Shown here: piece after piece, positions 31,166-43,765 of the stretch
Layout of the letters: every line of letters begins with the position of its first letter
Position numbering within the stretch: the first letter of the stretch is position 1
NCBI GenBank assembly: GCA_949358305.1
Contig: OX442323.1
Span: forward strand, 4,774,001-4,838,000
DNA from: Strigamia acuminata
Lineage: Eukaryota > Arthropoda > Chilopoda > Geophilomorpha > Linotaeniidae
DNA: 64,000 bases
Direction: 5' to 3'
Position numbers and translations under genes: made by a program
The notes under the pieces: model-generated
Database searches by the model: none
What the model was told of the DNA's origin: nothing
What the model saw: the letters and a program-made list of their open reading frames with translations, nothing else

Positions 31166-32937
31166 CCCCTTCCCCCTTTTTCTTCAGAATTATCAGATTC
31201 TGTAGAAATATCAAAAATGAAACTCAGTTAAACTTCTTAGTTTAATTTTCAACAAAATAAACATAAAAAATTTAATTCCCAAAATTTTCGGGAGAAAATT
31301 ATCGTTTTGTTGTCTTTAGTACTTCTGTCGAAATACTAAAGTCAGACCTTATTTCCACATTTTTATTAATCACATTCCTGATTAACAAAACGTTGTTTTG
31401 ATTCTTAAAATGTTTCTTGTGAGAGAAAACATTATAAAAAGGTTGAAGGTTGGGTGGATGAAAAGTGACCTTTTGGGGTCAACTTAGTCATTCATCCCCC
31501 TTTGCTGGGGTTCCCTCTAAGTTTCCATTGTTTCCAACAAATCTTGTCGGTGCGTCATAATAATTTTTATTAAAAAAAAAAAATGACTCTTCAATTTTAC
31601 TTTTATTTCTTGCGAAATAATAAATAAAGTACGGTAGTTTCTAATCAATACGAATAATTCCGGGAACAATGGTTAATTATTATTTTGATTAGAAATAATA
31701 ATAACATGGTGATCTGGCAGCTATATTTCCCTGGTTTTAAAGAGAATTTCCTCTAGTTTGTGAGTCGTTTGCTCCTAGAGGGAGAAAGAGTACAAACTTC
31801 GAAAAAAAAACTCTACTTTGAACCAGAATCAAATTTGTATCAACTTTCTTGTAAAAAGAATTTCCTCCAGTTTGTGAAATCGTTTGCTCCTAGAGGGAGA
31901 AAGAGCACAAACTTCGAAAAACTCCACCTTACCAAAAAGTTGATTTCACGTTAAGTCTTAGTTAATGTGAATAAATTTGACAGGAAGAAGTTTGATTAAT
32001 ATTTCGATTAGAAATAATAATAACACAGTGGTGTTGTAGTTATATTTTTCTTGTAAAAGAGAAAATACAACAACAAACAATGGTTATAATTTTCTCGCGA
32101 AAGAAAAATTACAACACAAAATGTCAAAATGCTCAAATATGAGTTTTCCAACTTCTATCCAAGTTGTAGAATCTTCAGTTGGCTTTCTTAGTCAAACTTT
32201 TTATTCAAAAGAAATTGACTCAAGAAAATCTTCAATTTATTTATATTTCTCGCAAAATAATAAATAAAGTACGGTAGCCTAATTATTACATTTTTTGTGC
32301 AAAAAATGCAACTAGACGGTTGTTACGAATAAATTCGTGGCAGTGTTTAATTAATATTTCGAATGGAAATAATAACAACACGGTGAATTGTCATCATATT
32401 TTTCTTGTCAAAGAGAAAATACAACAAACAAAACAGTGGTTCTAAATTTCTTGTTAAAGAAAAATTAAAACATCAAAACGTTGGTTATAATTTTCTTGTT
32501 AGAGAAAAATTAAAACACAAAACGTCGGTCTAAACTAAAATGGCGACAGTACGCCCTCAAAAATAATTTTCCAACATCTGAGTAATATTTCCTTAGCTTA
32601 ATCTTTTTCGAGAATTAAACTTTTGAAATTTATTAACTCCAAATTTACGGTTTTCCCCTGGCTAAATAACTCTTGAAGTTATAAACTAGTGAGAATTCTA
32701 CATTAATATTTCTACCAAAATATTAAGTAACAAAACCGCTGCAAAGTTCCATGGTTAAATTTTTTGTATAAAAAAGTAACCTTTGAATTCTTATTTCTTG
32801 ATTTTTCTTAAAATATTTTTTGCAAAAATATCTCAAGGGAATATTTGTGGAAATACAGTTTAATTAGGTTTATTTTCTTGTAGGAAAATAAACTCTACAA
32901 TCTCGCTTTTTCTTGATGCTGAAAAATGGTATCACAT

Positions 32938-33726
32938 CTAACTGGAAGTGACTACCATAAAACTTCCAAATCGTTCGCGATCACTTATTACAATGTCCAA
33001 ACGCTCAGGGTTAGATTTATTGTTAGATAAATTCTTTTCCCCTTGTTTTCTTGCTTCGAATAAATCGCGTCGGTTTTGCCATAATAATTTTTGTTCAAAA
33101 TTAAATATGAACAGTGCAAATTCAAACATCAGCGATAGTTCGACCACCGGTGGAGGTGGAGGAACAAGCCGTCTTGGTGAAGTCGAATACGTACGTCGTT
33201 CGGGAGTGGAGTTTCGCAACTCTGCCCTCGAATTATTCGCTACAGGTGAAGTTCGTTGGTCCTGTCGGATCGGTGTACCGACTCGGGGTTGCTGCACATC
33301 CGTACGTTCAGTCGACGGAGCCTCGTGGGACTTTGGAGTCGATGCACGTGGCGCCGAAGTTCGTTCTCGTCTCGGTGAAGACGATTTATCTACGGGTAAT
33401 GGCATTGGAGCGCGTGGCGGCCCACGCGACTTCTTCTAAGTTGCTGGCGGTCTTCCGTTAATACCTCCGTGGTTCAGTTCCAAACCGTCCGCTGACTGAG
33501 CGGAGCGATCTGACGAACTTCCGGGTTGCTGGTTACGGGCCGTGAACTGCTTAGTTTCGGCCAGCGAATTGAAGGATCGTATGTCCAAATTGAAATGGCA
33601 ACAATACGCCTGTAATTCTTCGTCGTCTCGTAGCGTGCGTTCGTCTACGCGTGGAGTGAATGGGTTGTGAGACCTGTTCTCCTCCTCCTGATTCATCGTC
33701 GCGAACAAATCGTGTCGGTGTGTCAT
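32938..33726 (-). pseudogene. Gag-like open frame of the LARD with one in-frame stop
   Basis: Two open stretches, 33436-33726 and 32938-33435, are in the same frame and separated only by a TAG at 33436-33438. Together they are 263 codons. The product is Ser/Pro/Arg-rich with PPPPP and PRRERTSAPR-like runs, lacks zinc knuckles, and has no recognisable domain. The part around LFEARKQGE duplicates the start of the frame (DLFATMNQEE) at DNA level. Its place, about 1.5 kb inside the 5' LTR, fits a gag remnant. Readthrough cannot be excluded but decay is simpler. Confidence 0.45.
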
Positions 33727-33779
33727 GGTAATTTTTATTCAAAATTAACAGATACAGGGTGAACTTCAAAAAAAAAATC

Positions 33780-33960
33780 GGCGATAGATTCGGTGTGAGA
33801 TTACGTACCGTTTAGTACGTAACCGACAAAATCGAACAACAACAAAAATTGGCGATAGGTTCGGTGTGAGATTACGTACCGTTTAGTACGTAACCGCCAA
33901 AATCGAACAACAACAAAAATTGGCGATAGGTTTGGTGTTAAAACGTGTACTGTGGGGTAC
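33780..33960. repeat. Three-copy tandem repeat of about 71 bp
   Basis: GGCGATAGGTTCGGTGTGAG, ATTACGTACCGTTTAGTACG and AAAATCGAACAACAACAAAA recur in order; the third copy is diverged. Within the LARD interior upstream of the gag-like frame. Confidence 0.8.
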
Positions 33961-35250
33961 ACGAAAAACAACAAGAAAATAACGCCCAAAAAATAGATTG
34001 GAGTACGAAGGATTTTAATACAACACTAGCGCGGAGAAACAGTCACGCCTAAATTAAAACTAGAGAAAGAATAGTACAACTGATTCTTTAAACTTGGTGT
34101 GGGCAAAACACACTTAAACTACAAAAATGAAAATACACTTTTTATACTAAACTAGCGCTTAGGGAGGTGCGCTTTAAACTACAATGTTTTAACAAAATTA
34201 CACTTAACTTTACGGCTTTTCGGATGCAAAATGGTCCAAACGAACAAGGTGGTCACGGTCCAAAATGGTGGTCAAGAGACGTCCAGTCAGTGTGGATGCA
34301 AGAATGCAAGTGGTCTTCACACTTCCCAAAAAATGAATTTTGGGGGTTAATCCGTTCAGTGGGATTGGACAAATAAAAAAATGACACATTTGACGTGTGC
34401 CACTCATTCATCACCCAACAATGCATTTCCTTTTCTGGATATGCCACCCACTGAGTTTTGGTCCAAATTCTTTTTCGAGAATTTGAACTTTGCCATTCTT
34501 GTCAGCAAGATTAACCTGTTTTTTAAGACAAGTCAAAATCGCCCATTCTCCACAGCTGCTTGACAATCTCCAGTCTCTTTGTAAAGAGAAAATTGTTTTT
34601 ATTTCTTTTTCGGGAAATAATCACAAAATACTACCATTAGTCACATTTTTGGTGAGAAAATATGACCTCTTCAGACTACCATCCAAGTGTCGTTAACTTT
34701 TCGTACAAAAAGTTAAAGTTCAAGCATTTTGATTAGAAATAACTTAAACAATGGACAGCATCGTAAATTCTTCTAGTTGTAGAAACTTCTGTTTGTTTGT
34801 CGAGAATCAAAACTTTTTATTCAAAAGAAATGATCCAACAAACGTCTGGCACATTTATTTATATTTTTCGCGAAATAATAAATAATGTACGGTAGTCTAC
34901 TTGTTACACATTCTTGTGAGAAAAATGCAACTAGACTCGGGAAACAATGTTCAATCAATATTTCGATTAAAATATTAACAACACTGTGAAATTTGTAATT
35001 ATATTTTTCTTTTTCGAGAGAAAATACAACAAACAAATCAAAAATCGTAACTTTCTCGTTAAAGAAAATCACAACACGAACAAAACGGTTATAAATTTCT
35101 TTTTTAAGAAAATTTACAACACGGACATTTAGTCATAATTTTCTGGTTAGAAAAAATACAACTCAGCCATAATTTTCTTGGTAAAGAAAAATTACAACAA
35201 AAATGTCAAAATTCAAAATTTTACCTGAGTTCACTTTTAGCTTGCAACCT

Positions 35251-35268
35251 ATCTCGGTGGAACCTCCA
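35251..35268 (-). other. Primer-binding site, tRNA-Gln
   Basis: The plus strand reads ATCTCGGTGGAACCTCCA, which is the 3' end of metazoan tRNA-Gln (CTCGGTGGAACCT) plus CCA over 18 nt. It lies 2 nt from the 5' LTR, as expected for a minus-strand element. Confidence 0.8.
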
Positions 35269-35270
35269 CG

Positions 35271-36990
35271 TGTGACGATGACCTTTCGATGACGCTATCC
35301 GCTCAAAATGTGTATTTTGGCATAACAAGCAAGTCTATCAATTCTAGTAGTTGAGAGATAAGTTAACAAACCTAAAGTGTGAACTGGGTAAAATAATGAC
35401 ACATGCGGTTATCAAGACATAACATATTTATTGATATATAAATATAATCACCGTGAAGTGATTATATTAATCAATTTGCATAAACTACGGTTATACATTA
35501 ACTATGCCGACAATTGGCCGTATAAATGGGTAGATTAACTATACATACATTCGCCTAAACGGCGCTATGATAATATCAAGTCGGCTTCATCGGGTCAGTA
35601 AGATGTCGTCTGAATCGGTTGATTATTTGGTCCTAGTTGTACATCGGGGTCTGGTTCAAATCTGTAATGAAAAGGTTAGTATCCGAGGACGTCCGGTTGA
35701 CGGTATCTGCATCGCCACAAACTTGGGGCGGTTATTGGTTTAAATGGCTTGTAAGAGCCATTTACCAATTGACCTCTTATAAATGTTTTAAGACATTTAT
35801 AATTGGTGTGATACGTCAAATGGTTCTTCATACGAGAGTAAACTGTTGCGAGTTTACAATCATAACTTCTGGTTCCGTGTAATGGATGTATTTATTAGAG
35901 TATTACTTATTCAGTAAATACTCGTAATAATTCTGCTTACATAAAGTTGGCAATTTAGCTACACATTTACTGGCAAGTAAATGCTAATGTAGCTAGTCTT
36001 CAGTTTTGTACAGTTCTGGAAGAAGTATCCATGTTTATGCACAATGCTGAGTTGTGACATAAACTAGCTGGGGATTTAATCTAACTAAACTTTTCCGAGT
36101 TTAGTTATTTCAACCCTAATGTTACATTTTCGACACGCTGTTCGGCAGCCGTGGCTTACTGTAACTGGCAGGCCTTGTGGAACACTTGTTGAATTATATC
36201 CGGCCCGACGGGATTCTTACTACTCATCGCCGCGACCTGATCTCCTCACGGCCACACAGCCGTCATCGGGCACCCGGACATGGAGGCATCATATCACCCA
36301 TCTCCACGTCAAGTGTACGCCGTATGTAGGTTGTCATAGGCCCGCAGTATAAGGGGCATTGACTGCGCAATCAACAGACAAGCAAGTGTCTGCGCAATCA
36401 ACATGACAACCGGAGTAGTAGAATGGGCTCAAGAAAACATATAGTCAAATATCTGGTCAAGAGCGAGTTACTTCCTGTTGCAAGGAAATATATACTCATG
36501 GTGGACAATAGCTTGACCATTGCTCCAATGAGAGCAGTGGTCCCCTGAATCCCTCCAATCACTGGTCAGAGTGATGGGATACTCAGGACACATTTCCAGT
36601 CCAGGTGGTCAACAGGAACTGGATACACAGGCCATAGCTCTCTGCTAGGTCAGGACAGGAACTGGATAGCGAGGAACACTTTTGGATTAAGTCTTTCAAC
36701 TTAACCAAGGGGGGTCCGAGCTGGAAGCAGGTGCAGAGGGGTGAGTTAATCCCCTAAACCTAGTTTTGTGATAACTTGACAAGAGTTGTCACAAAACAGT
36801 TTAATATCAATATTTACTTCAATAAATAAAGATAAAGTTGATTCTCTACATTGAAATCACATAAAAGTTGCATTTTATGTGATTTTACATCAAACTGGAA
36901 ATTCTGTTCGAATTTGCCACTTTTGGTCGTCAGCGCCATCTATTGGCGAAATTGTCGTTATATCGAGTGGAGAAGGCCGTGACCGTCATA
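35271..36990 (-). repeat. 5' LTR of the non-autonomous LTR element
   Basis: 1720 bp, same length and, as far as read, same sequence as 26930-28649; the two short open frames inside are the same in both copies. Followed by the ACTA target duplication. Confidence 0.9.
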
Positions 36991-36994
36991 ACTA

Positions 36995-39842
36995 AATCAA
37001 TTCTTTTTTGTTTGCGGAATGCGCTTAATGCTTTCCCAAAAGTTTTTGTGTCCTGTGTACTTTGCTCCGCTCGATCATGCCTTAAGCCAGCCCTGATAGA
37101 GACTTATATCTTGTTCACGTCTGTATATTTAAGCCAGGCTTACAGTTGAACCCAGTTCTGAAAATGGGTGATAACATACGTAGCTCAAACTCATTAAAAG
37201 TTCAATGTCAAATTTTATTACATAAGATTTTGTTGCATGATGCACAATTTGCGCAGCTAACTTTACCCTTATAAAAACCCTTTTTAGTGGAAAAGTTATA
37301 ACTCTCCCGGAGCTAACACTATAACTGAAAATAACGTAGCCAATCCGGTAGTTTTCCACTATTTACATCACTGACTACAAATCTGGATTAGCATTCACCT
37401 CTTTCGCCGCCATTTTGAATTCTCCGCTTCATTCACGCGCGGAGCACATGTTACGGTTTATCTAATTGTTTGTGCTTTTAATTCTTTTAAATTCACAATA
37501 ATAGAGTTGCAGCATTGTATTGTATTGTATTGTATTTTTATGCGAATGAGACGTTACTAGTTTCAAGTAAAATTGTAAAAATTGTCGTTTAAAAGTGACG
37601 AATTGGAGGTGGCGCCATGTTTGGTCACCAGGGGTCACTTCTGTGGCCCCCTTTTGTAAAACGGGTCATTCTATTTCTTTGTATAAAGGGGGGACGAGGC
37701 TATAAATTAGCATATCCTGTTTTTGAATAAAATTTAGTGTTCAATGTAACTTTGTTGTATACGCATGTTTCTTTCGAATCCGATCAAATCAGTTTAAATC
37801 CAGTTACATCGAGTTTTCAAACTACTTCTAATTAGTTCCAAACTACAAATCGAATTGCTAGTCGCAATAAAAAGCAAGCTTTTAAATTTTACCTGCTTCC
37901 TTGTGTTTCCACCTTTACTCTCGGCGGCTCTGCTGACATCGCTAAATAATGATTGGAATTAGGAAATCATTAGTGTAGAATTGAGATTCTTAAACAACTT
38001 CTTAGCATTCTCTCCGTCTATGTGCTTCTCGTAATGAATTCGTTTGTTTAGCATTACCATTTTATGTTGTCATGGAGAAATTTGTTGAAGAATTAATGAA
38101 AAAAGCAGATCAAACAAGCGGGTGGTCTGTCCAATAATTAATCAGCATTGACATTGATAATGTCAAAGAGAATTTGAGCTTCTTACATCCCAACAGATAA
38201 GTTTTCAATTTATAATCGTGAACACACAGAAAGACAACAATTGGAATTGTGCAGCAGTGAAACCTAGAGAAATGTATGATGACTACAATCAGTGTCCAAT
38301 TAGAATGCAGTCTGATTAACTGACTAATTGACTAACCATTGTTGCTGTAGTCAGTAATCTGGTGGTGAAATATAGAAGTAATAAAATTTGATTGTAACAC
38401 CAAACTATGCTACTGGTGGTATAGTATAGTATAGATAATTCTAAAATGATTAATGATGTTGTGATGATTGCAATTAAAGTAATGTGTGGGAATTAATAGT
38501 TTAATTAATGTGTTTTGATTATAAATTGAGAAAGATATGAACGCAAGCTAGAATGCATCATTAATCTCTTATTTTTTAAGAATGAGTGCAGTGCATGTAG
38601 AAGTGAAATGGGTGTTTGGTGTAGTTGTTGACAAAATAGTTGTGTGTGGTGTGTGTAGTTAAATTTTGGCGATTTTATATTTATTTTATAAAAATAAAAT
38701 TTTGTTAGAATTTTTTCTTTTAATATTGTACTTTAAAAAAACAATGCTGACTTGCACTTGAGTTGTTTACAAGTCATTACATTACAAGTGCAATTACCAA
38801 TTTTCAAGTTCAGTTAACTTGGGTTAATTGCTTTTAAGTTTGAACAGGAAAAAAATGTTATAGGGTTATTTTTTTTTTCAATTTTTTTTTTAAAGGTGAT
38901 AAAAATTTTAATAGTAGTATTTGTTGTTATAAATAAACGGAAGATAAAATTGTCTAATTATGCCATTGATTGCCAATGCTAATTCGTTGAAATTGGCAAA
39001 ATAAACAGCATACCAACAACCAACGGCCTTGTAAACTCTTTTTCTCATCTTGTAATTGCTCCTTATGGTGCGTTGATTTAACCGCTACTTCAGCGCCCCC
39101 TATCTGAATAAAATTGCACTTATGCCCACAAACTAACCAAGATGGATGTCGAGTAATTTCGTCCATGCTGTACTTTCACGAGAAGTTCCAAAAACACAAT
39201 AATTGAACGCAAAAGATATTTTTGAAACATGTGGGAACAGTCGAACATATTCTGAAACTTGATGCAAACGCGTATCTAGTTTATAAACGTTCAAACCAGA
39301 TAACGCAAAGCCGGTTTTTACAGATAACTGCCAAAGCCAGTCCAGAACACTTTGCACAATTTTGTGCACATTGTCAATTGATTGTTTATTCGCCCACACA
39401 CGCTACAATTGCTCTCCAACTCGTTTTTAGCACAATGAAAAATTTAATTAACTGTCACGTTTCACGTAGTCATCAACTTCATCGCCCCATAAGTTTGTTT
39501 TCCCGCAGCAGTTCCATTGATAAACAAATAAAAGAAATGTTTTATTTTATACTTTATACTGTTTCCGCTTCTTTCGAGCACCAAACCTCTGCAATCTTAT
39601 TATATTTGTGAATTATTAATACCACAACCTTGTCTCCACGTTACTGACGTGATAAAAGACCAACGCGTCACCGGAACTCGCCCCGCACGATACATATCGA
39701 TCACATTTCCTCGCAAACATGAGCGCACGCGACTACGCGAGCAAGTATAAGTAGAAAAAAATGTATTCCAACACCGACGAACTGTTAATCAATTCCAAAA
39801 CGCAGCACGTGACCATACGTCACAGCCGCGTCACACGACTCA
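36995..39842. other. Intergenic stretch between the LARD and the P element
   Basis: No gene recognised. It contains a TATTG microsatellite near 37517-37540, a solo transposon end at 37870-37913, and AT-rich unique-looking sequence. The short frames have no motif. Confidence 0.55.
37870..37913. mobile_element. Solo right end of the 17524-17921 element family
   Basis: AAAGCAAGCTTTTAAATTTT, then ACCTGCTTCCTTGTGTTTCC and ACC, matches the right TIR of the 17524-17921 element. No partner end. Confidence 0.6.
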
Positions 39843-40194
39843 CCATGTGCATAATAGTAGAAGGGAAGTAGCGAAACTCCGTAGTTCAGGTGTTGGTCCG
39901 CATGGTGGCGCCACTATCTTTTTGGCGCTGCTCTCATATACGCTCATCATGGAGCCATCACGTTTGCAGGGCTTCAAGTAAGTTTATTGCCTGCATTTAA
40001 CAAAAGAGCACAGCTAAATCGAAATATTTACTGTGTTTTCTAATGTTTCATTTAAAGCATGAAAATTGTCTAATCCAAAGTTAGTAGAAGGTCTATGAGA
40101 GTACAACTTTTTCATTTGTTGATTATACAAACTCAAGTATGTTTTTGTTATGATACTTATTTCGTTTATCATTTTATTTTATTATATTTTGACA

Positions 40195-40478
40195 TGTTTT
40201 ACAATGTTAACATTTTAAATAATTTACATAATTTTACAGTTATTTCTATTTTAACATTTTAAATAATTTACATAATTTTACAGTTATTTCTATTTTAACA
40301 TTTTAAATAATTTACATAAATTCAAAGTTATTTCTATTTTAACATTTTAAATAATTTACATAATTTTACAGTTATTTCTATTTTAACATTTTAAATAATT
40401 TACATAATTTTACAGTTATTTTTATTTTAACATTTTAAATAATTTACATAATTTTACAGTTATTTCTATTTTAACATT
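40195..40478. repeat. Tandem repeat inside the P element
   Basis: About six units of 45 bp containing ACATTTTAAATAATTTACAT and TTTTACAGTTATTTCTATTT, just beyond the transposase poly(A) signal. Confidence 0.85.
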
Positions 40479-40495
40479 TATTATTCATAATTTCT

Positions 40496-43495
40496 CTACA
40501 TTAACTTAGCTACTTTTTTGTTTTTTTTGCTTTTTTCAGCATTACATATATTTTTTCTTATATCTTTAGCTGTAAAATAAAAGCGGGTTTGCATGTAATA
40601 TAATAAAAGTTGTGGCAAAATTCTTTCAATATGTTCCTGACTGCAGCACAAAATATTACACACAGTTAACTGAGGAATTGAATCTAAAATATCTACAAAC
40701 ACATTGCCAACTAAGCTTGAATAATTTAAATTGCCATCATTATCTACTAACACTTTTTGTAAAAAATATTCCACTTGTAAAAATACATTTAAAAAATTTT
40801 CAGTTGGATAATTTAAAAAGGTGCCATAATCTTTACTTAAAGTGAAAGCTGCTGATGTTGGGAGGGAGTTCTTATCTGCAATGAATGTTTTAATGCAGCT
40901 TTCACAAGCCGTATAGTTGGTTATTCGTCTTAAAATATATCCACACAAATAATACACAATTTGTCTCTTTGTCTCATCCTGAAAATCACTCATTTGTTTT
41001 GGTAAATTTGTAGTATAAATTATCTTGTGCTGCAGTGTCTTCTGTGATGATTCTCGGAACTGTGAACTGTTTTCTGTAGCTTGTTTCGATAATTTCTTCA
41101 AATCTTGTGTAAAACTTGACAGAACATTATCATTTGCAGTTTCACAGTTTGCTGCTTTCGATAAAACACCTTTCAAAGGGGTGTAGATTGATTGCAGAAG
41201 GTGTAACTGCAAAAAGTCTACTGTTGTTGGATGGTCATTGCAGCTGAGACCTCTAATTAAACCAAAATGTCTCTAAAAATAAAAATAAAATAATAATTTT
41301 AAAAAAAATTCTGAGCAGGAGATCTTTAAGATATTTACTTCAAGTGGGTCTTGATTGAGTTTTGCTGTCAACACAAATTTGTACTCGTTGGCCCACAAGT
41401 AATTGCACAATTCAAGAGTACTTTTTATGGTGACACGGAGTGATTCAAGTGTTTGTTCTGATGCAAAAGTATTAGATGGATCTTGTAATACTTTTGCAAA
41501 ATACTGCAGTATCTAATATGGAAAGAAATTGGTTAAATATACATTACAAATTACAATGCTTTTAAAAATTTTACCTGGTGTTTTTCAGTGTCTTTTCTTA
41601 AACCTTGCTTCGGCAATTTAGCATTTAAAATATCAAAAATGGTATTCATGTGGTCAACAAACATTTCTGTGTTTTCACTTCCAGCAAATGCTACATCTCT
41701 ACTATTTCTGTAGTGACAAAGCCCACGAGCTGTTGATCCACTTAACAGCTATAAAAATAAAAATAAGTAATTACTAATCCTATATAGCATTTATTAGAGA
41801 CATGTAAATACTTACTTGCACAGCTCTGTTAACACTCATTTTTTGAAATTGGTTTGGGTGGATGTGGCTTGCTGTCAACTTTGGTACAACTTTTAGTCCG
41901 CCATTTTGATTATCTCGTTCAAATAAATGGTCAAAGAAGTTGTAATCAACTGTTTTCCCATTGTACTATAAATTCAAATCAAAAGTTAAAAATGTCACAT
42001 TTAAATCAGTTTACTATACACTTACAACGCATTTTTTAACTTTCTCAAAATGATTTCTAATGCATTTCCACTCATGCACATAGTCACCAAACACATATAT
42101 GTACCTGTTGCTGTCTATTGGATTGGCAAATTTATTTATTACAGCATTAATCTTTACGTTGATACCCAATTCTTTCCATGCTTTTTTATTAGTTGAAGCA
42201 CCATCACAAGTTATCCCCATTACTCGGGCAGAAGAATTTTCTAATTCGAGAATCACACTTAAAATTAACTTTGCTAAAATTGTTCCTGAAGTTGCCCCTT
42301 GAGCAGCAAAACAAGCAACAGGCTGTACCCAATTTTCCAGAAATGGCACAAACATGAAGACTAGTGCATGATCTGCTAGTTGTGTTTTCTTCTCCTCTGG
42401 TGTAAATTCACCCAAATTCACAAATCCATTGAAGCTCATTTGGCTTTTGTCAAAATCAACAGTCTCACGTAATTTAACTTCATCAAAGATGAGAACTCCA
42501 CATCGCTGATTAGCAGCTTTTTCTTCAAAGTTGTTAGCTATTGCAAGTAATGAATTTGCATTGATTCCATAACTGCATTTCAATCCACGTACCAATTGTT
42601 CTAGTCTTCTGGGTGAGGGAAGGGGTAAAAGTTCATGTTTCAAGCAGTGCATGTATCCCTTTGGCGATTTTATACGAAGTAAAGCACTTTCTAGCAAAAA
42701 ATGATCACTGTATCTCATTCCATTTGTCCCCTTCTTTGATTGAAAACATTTTGACTTCTTCATCATCATCTCTAACACCATGCTGTATTTGTTGTGTATC
42801 ACTGGATTAGTAGGTTTTGATTGTTGTTTATGAATTGTTTCCATTTTTCTGAGTTTCTGCTGTGACTCATTCCTTTGCTTTAAATATCTGGCTTTTAAGG
42901 TGTTGGAGCATTTGAGTCGTTGTTGCAATAATTCATTTCTTTTTTGCAATTCGGAAATCTTTTTCTCTATGTTAACCAATTGTTCCCTTAGCTCTTCTGT
43001 AAAAACATCTTCTTCATTCTGCATACTGGGTTCATTTTCTGTAACTTCATTCTGCACACTGGGTTGAGTTTCCATGTCTTCACTTCTTGAACTTCTAAGT
43101 TTGGCTGCATCAACTCTTGTCCTAGGTGGTTTCCTTATTTTGATATTTTTGGTGAAACGGGGAGGAAGATTCAAAAATATAGATGGAATCGCATCATCCT
43201 GTAACTTCCACTTAATTCTTGGTATTCGCACTTCCTTCTCTAAAATAATAAAAATATCATCTTTTACTAAATAATTTTCAATAAAATGCTTATGGCAAAC
43301 GCGGCTTGTTTTTTGTAGTTTCATATCCTTTCGAGGAATTGCATTTTCCCATTTTTTAAATTGCTCAGGATTTTTCGGAGGCTGGAAAAAATGATCTTTT
43401 TCATCTTTTTTGTTTTCATCTTTTTTTTTTTCATCTTTTTTTTTCTTTTCTGATTTATAACCAGTTTTGCATTCCGGTACAAAACATGTAGGCAT
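40496..43495 (-). CDS. P-element transposase (THAP domain, 914 aa)
   Basis: Five exons: 42026-43495, 41816-41965, 41575-41748, 41339-41512 and 40496-41272. All junctions are in phase 0 and sum to 915 codons. The N-terminus is a C2CH THAP DNA-binding domain (MPTCFVPECK: C4, C9; W49; VCHKH: C67, H70), unusual for a lysine/aspartate-rich insertion at about 16-34. A basic and coiled-coil region follows (about 170-230), then the RNase H-like P-element core: GVLIFDEVKLRE and GITCDGASTNKKAWKELG carry the first two acidic residues. Exons 2-5 hold LTASHIHPNQFQKMSVNRAV, LLSGSTARGL and FGLIRGLSCNDHPT, conserved in THAP9 and Drosophila P transposase. AATAAA lies 14 bp past the stop. The enzyme would cut and paste this element in the nucleus. 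Confidence 0.92.
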
Positions 43496-43639
43496 TGTTT
43501 CCTAAATAACAAAAGCAGCGTTAATAATTTAGTTTAATAGTATAGTATGTAACTTATGTACGGTATTGTTATTGTTTTTGTTTTTACTCAGGCCTAATTC
43601 AAGCTTAATTTAATTTAAACTACTGTTTTTTAATTTGGT

Positions 43640-43765
43640 ATAATTTATTTATTTATTTATTTACTATTATTATTATTATTATTATTATTTATTTTTATTT
43701 ATTTATTTATTTATTTTATTTATTTAATTAATAAATTAATTTATTTATTTATTCTTGAATTTAAT
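43640..43765. repeat. TTAT/TTA microsatellite
   Basis: Simple ATTT and ATT repeats between the transposase start and the right end of the P element. Confidence 0.9.

Larger units (their letters stand above)
26930..36990 (-). mobile_element. Large non-autonomous LTR retrotransposon (LARD-like)
   Basis: 10,061 bp with ACTA duplicated at 26926-26929 and 36991-36994. It has two 1720-bp LTRs that look identical, a tRNA-Gln primer site, a polypurine tract and a 6.6-kb interior without protease, RT, RNase H or integrase. The interior holds a 1.5-kb tandem array, AT-rich repeats and one broken gag-like frame. Near-identical LTRs suggest recent transposition, presumably using proteins of an autonomous relative. 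The LTR ends resemble those of the Gypsy LTR at 50006-51576 (TGTGACG...CGTCACA), pointing to element Y as that kind of relative. Confidence 0.85.

Noticed and set aside
33780-33960. Palindrome-containing repeat as a possible operator or riboswitch-like element
   Set aside because: It is a simple three-copy 71-bp tandem repeat inside the LARD; nothing ties it to regulation.
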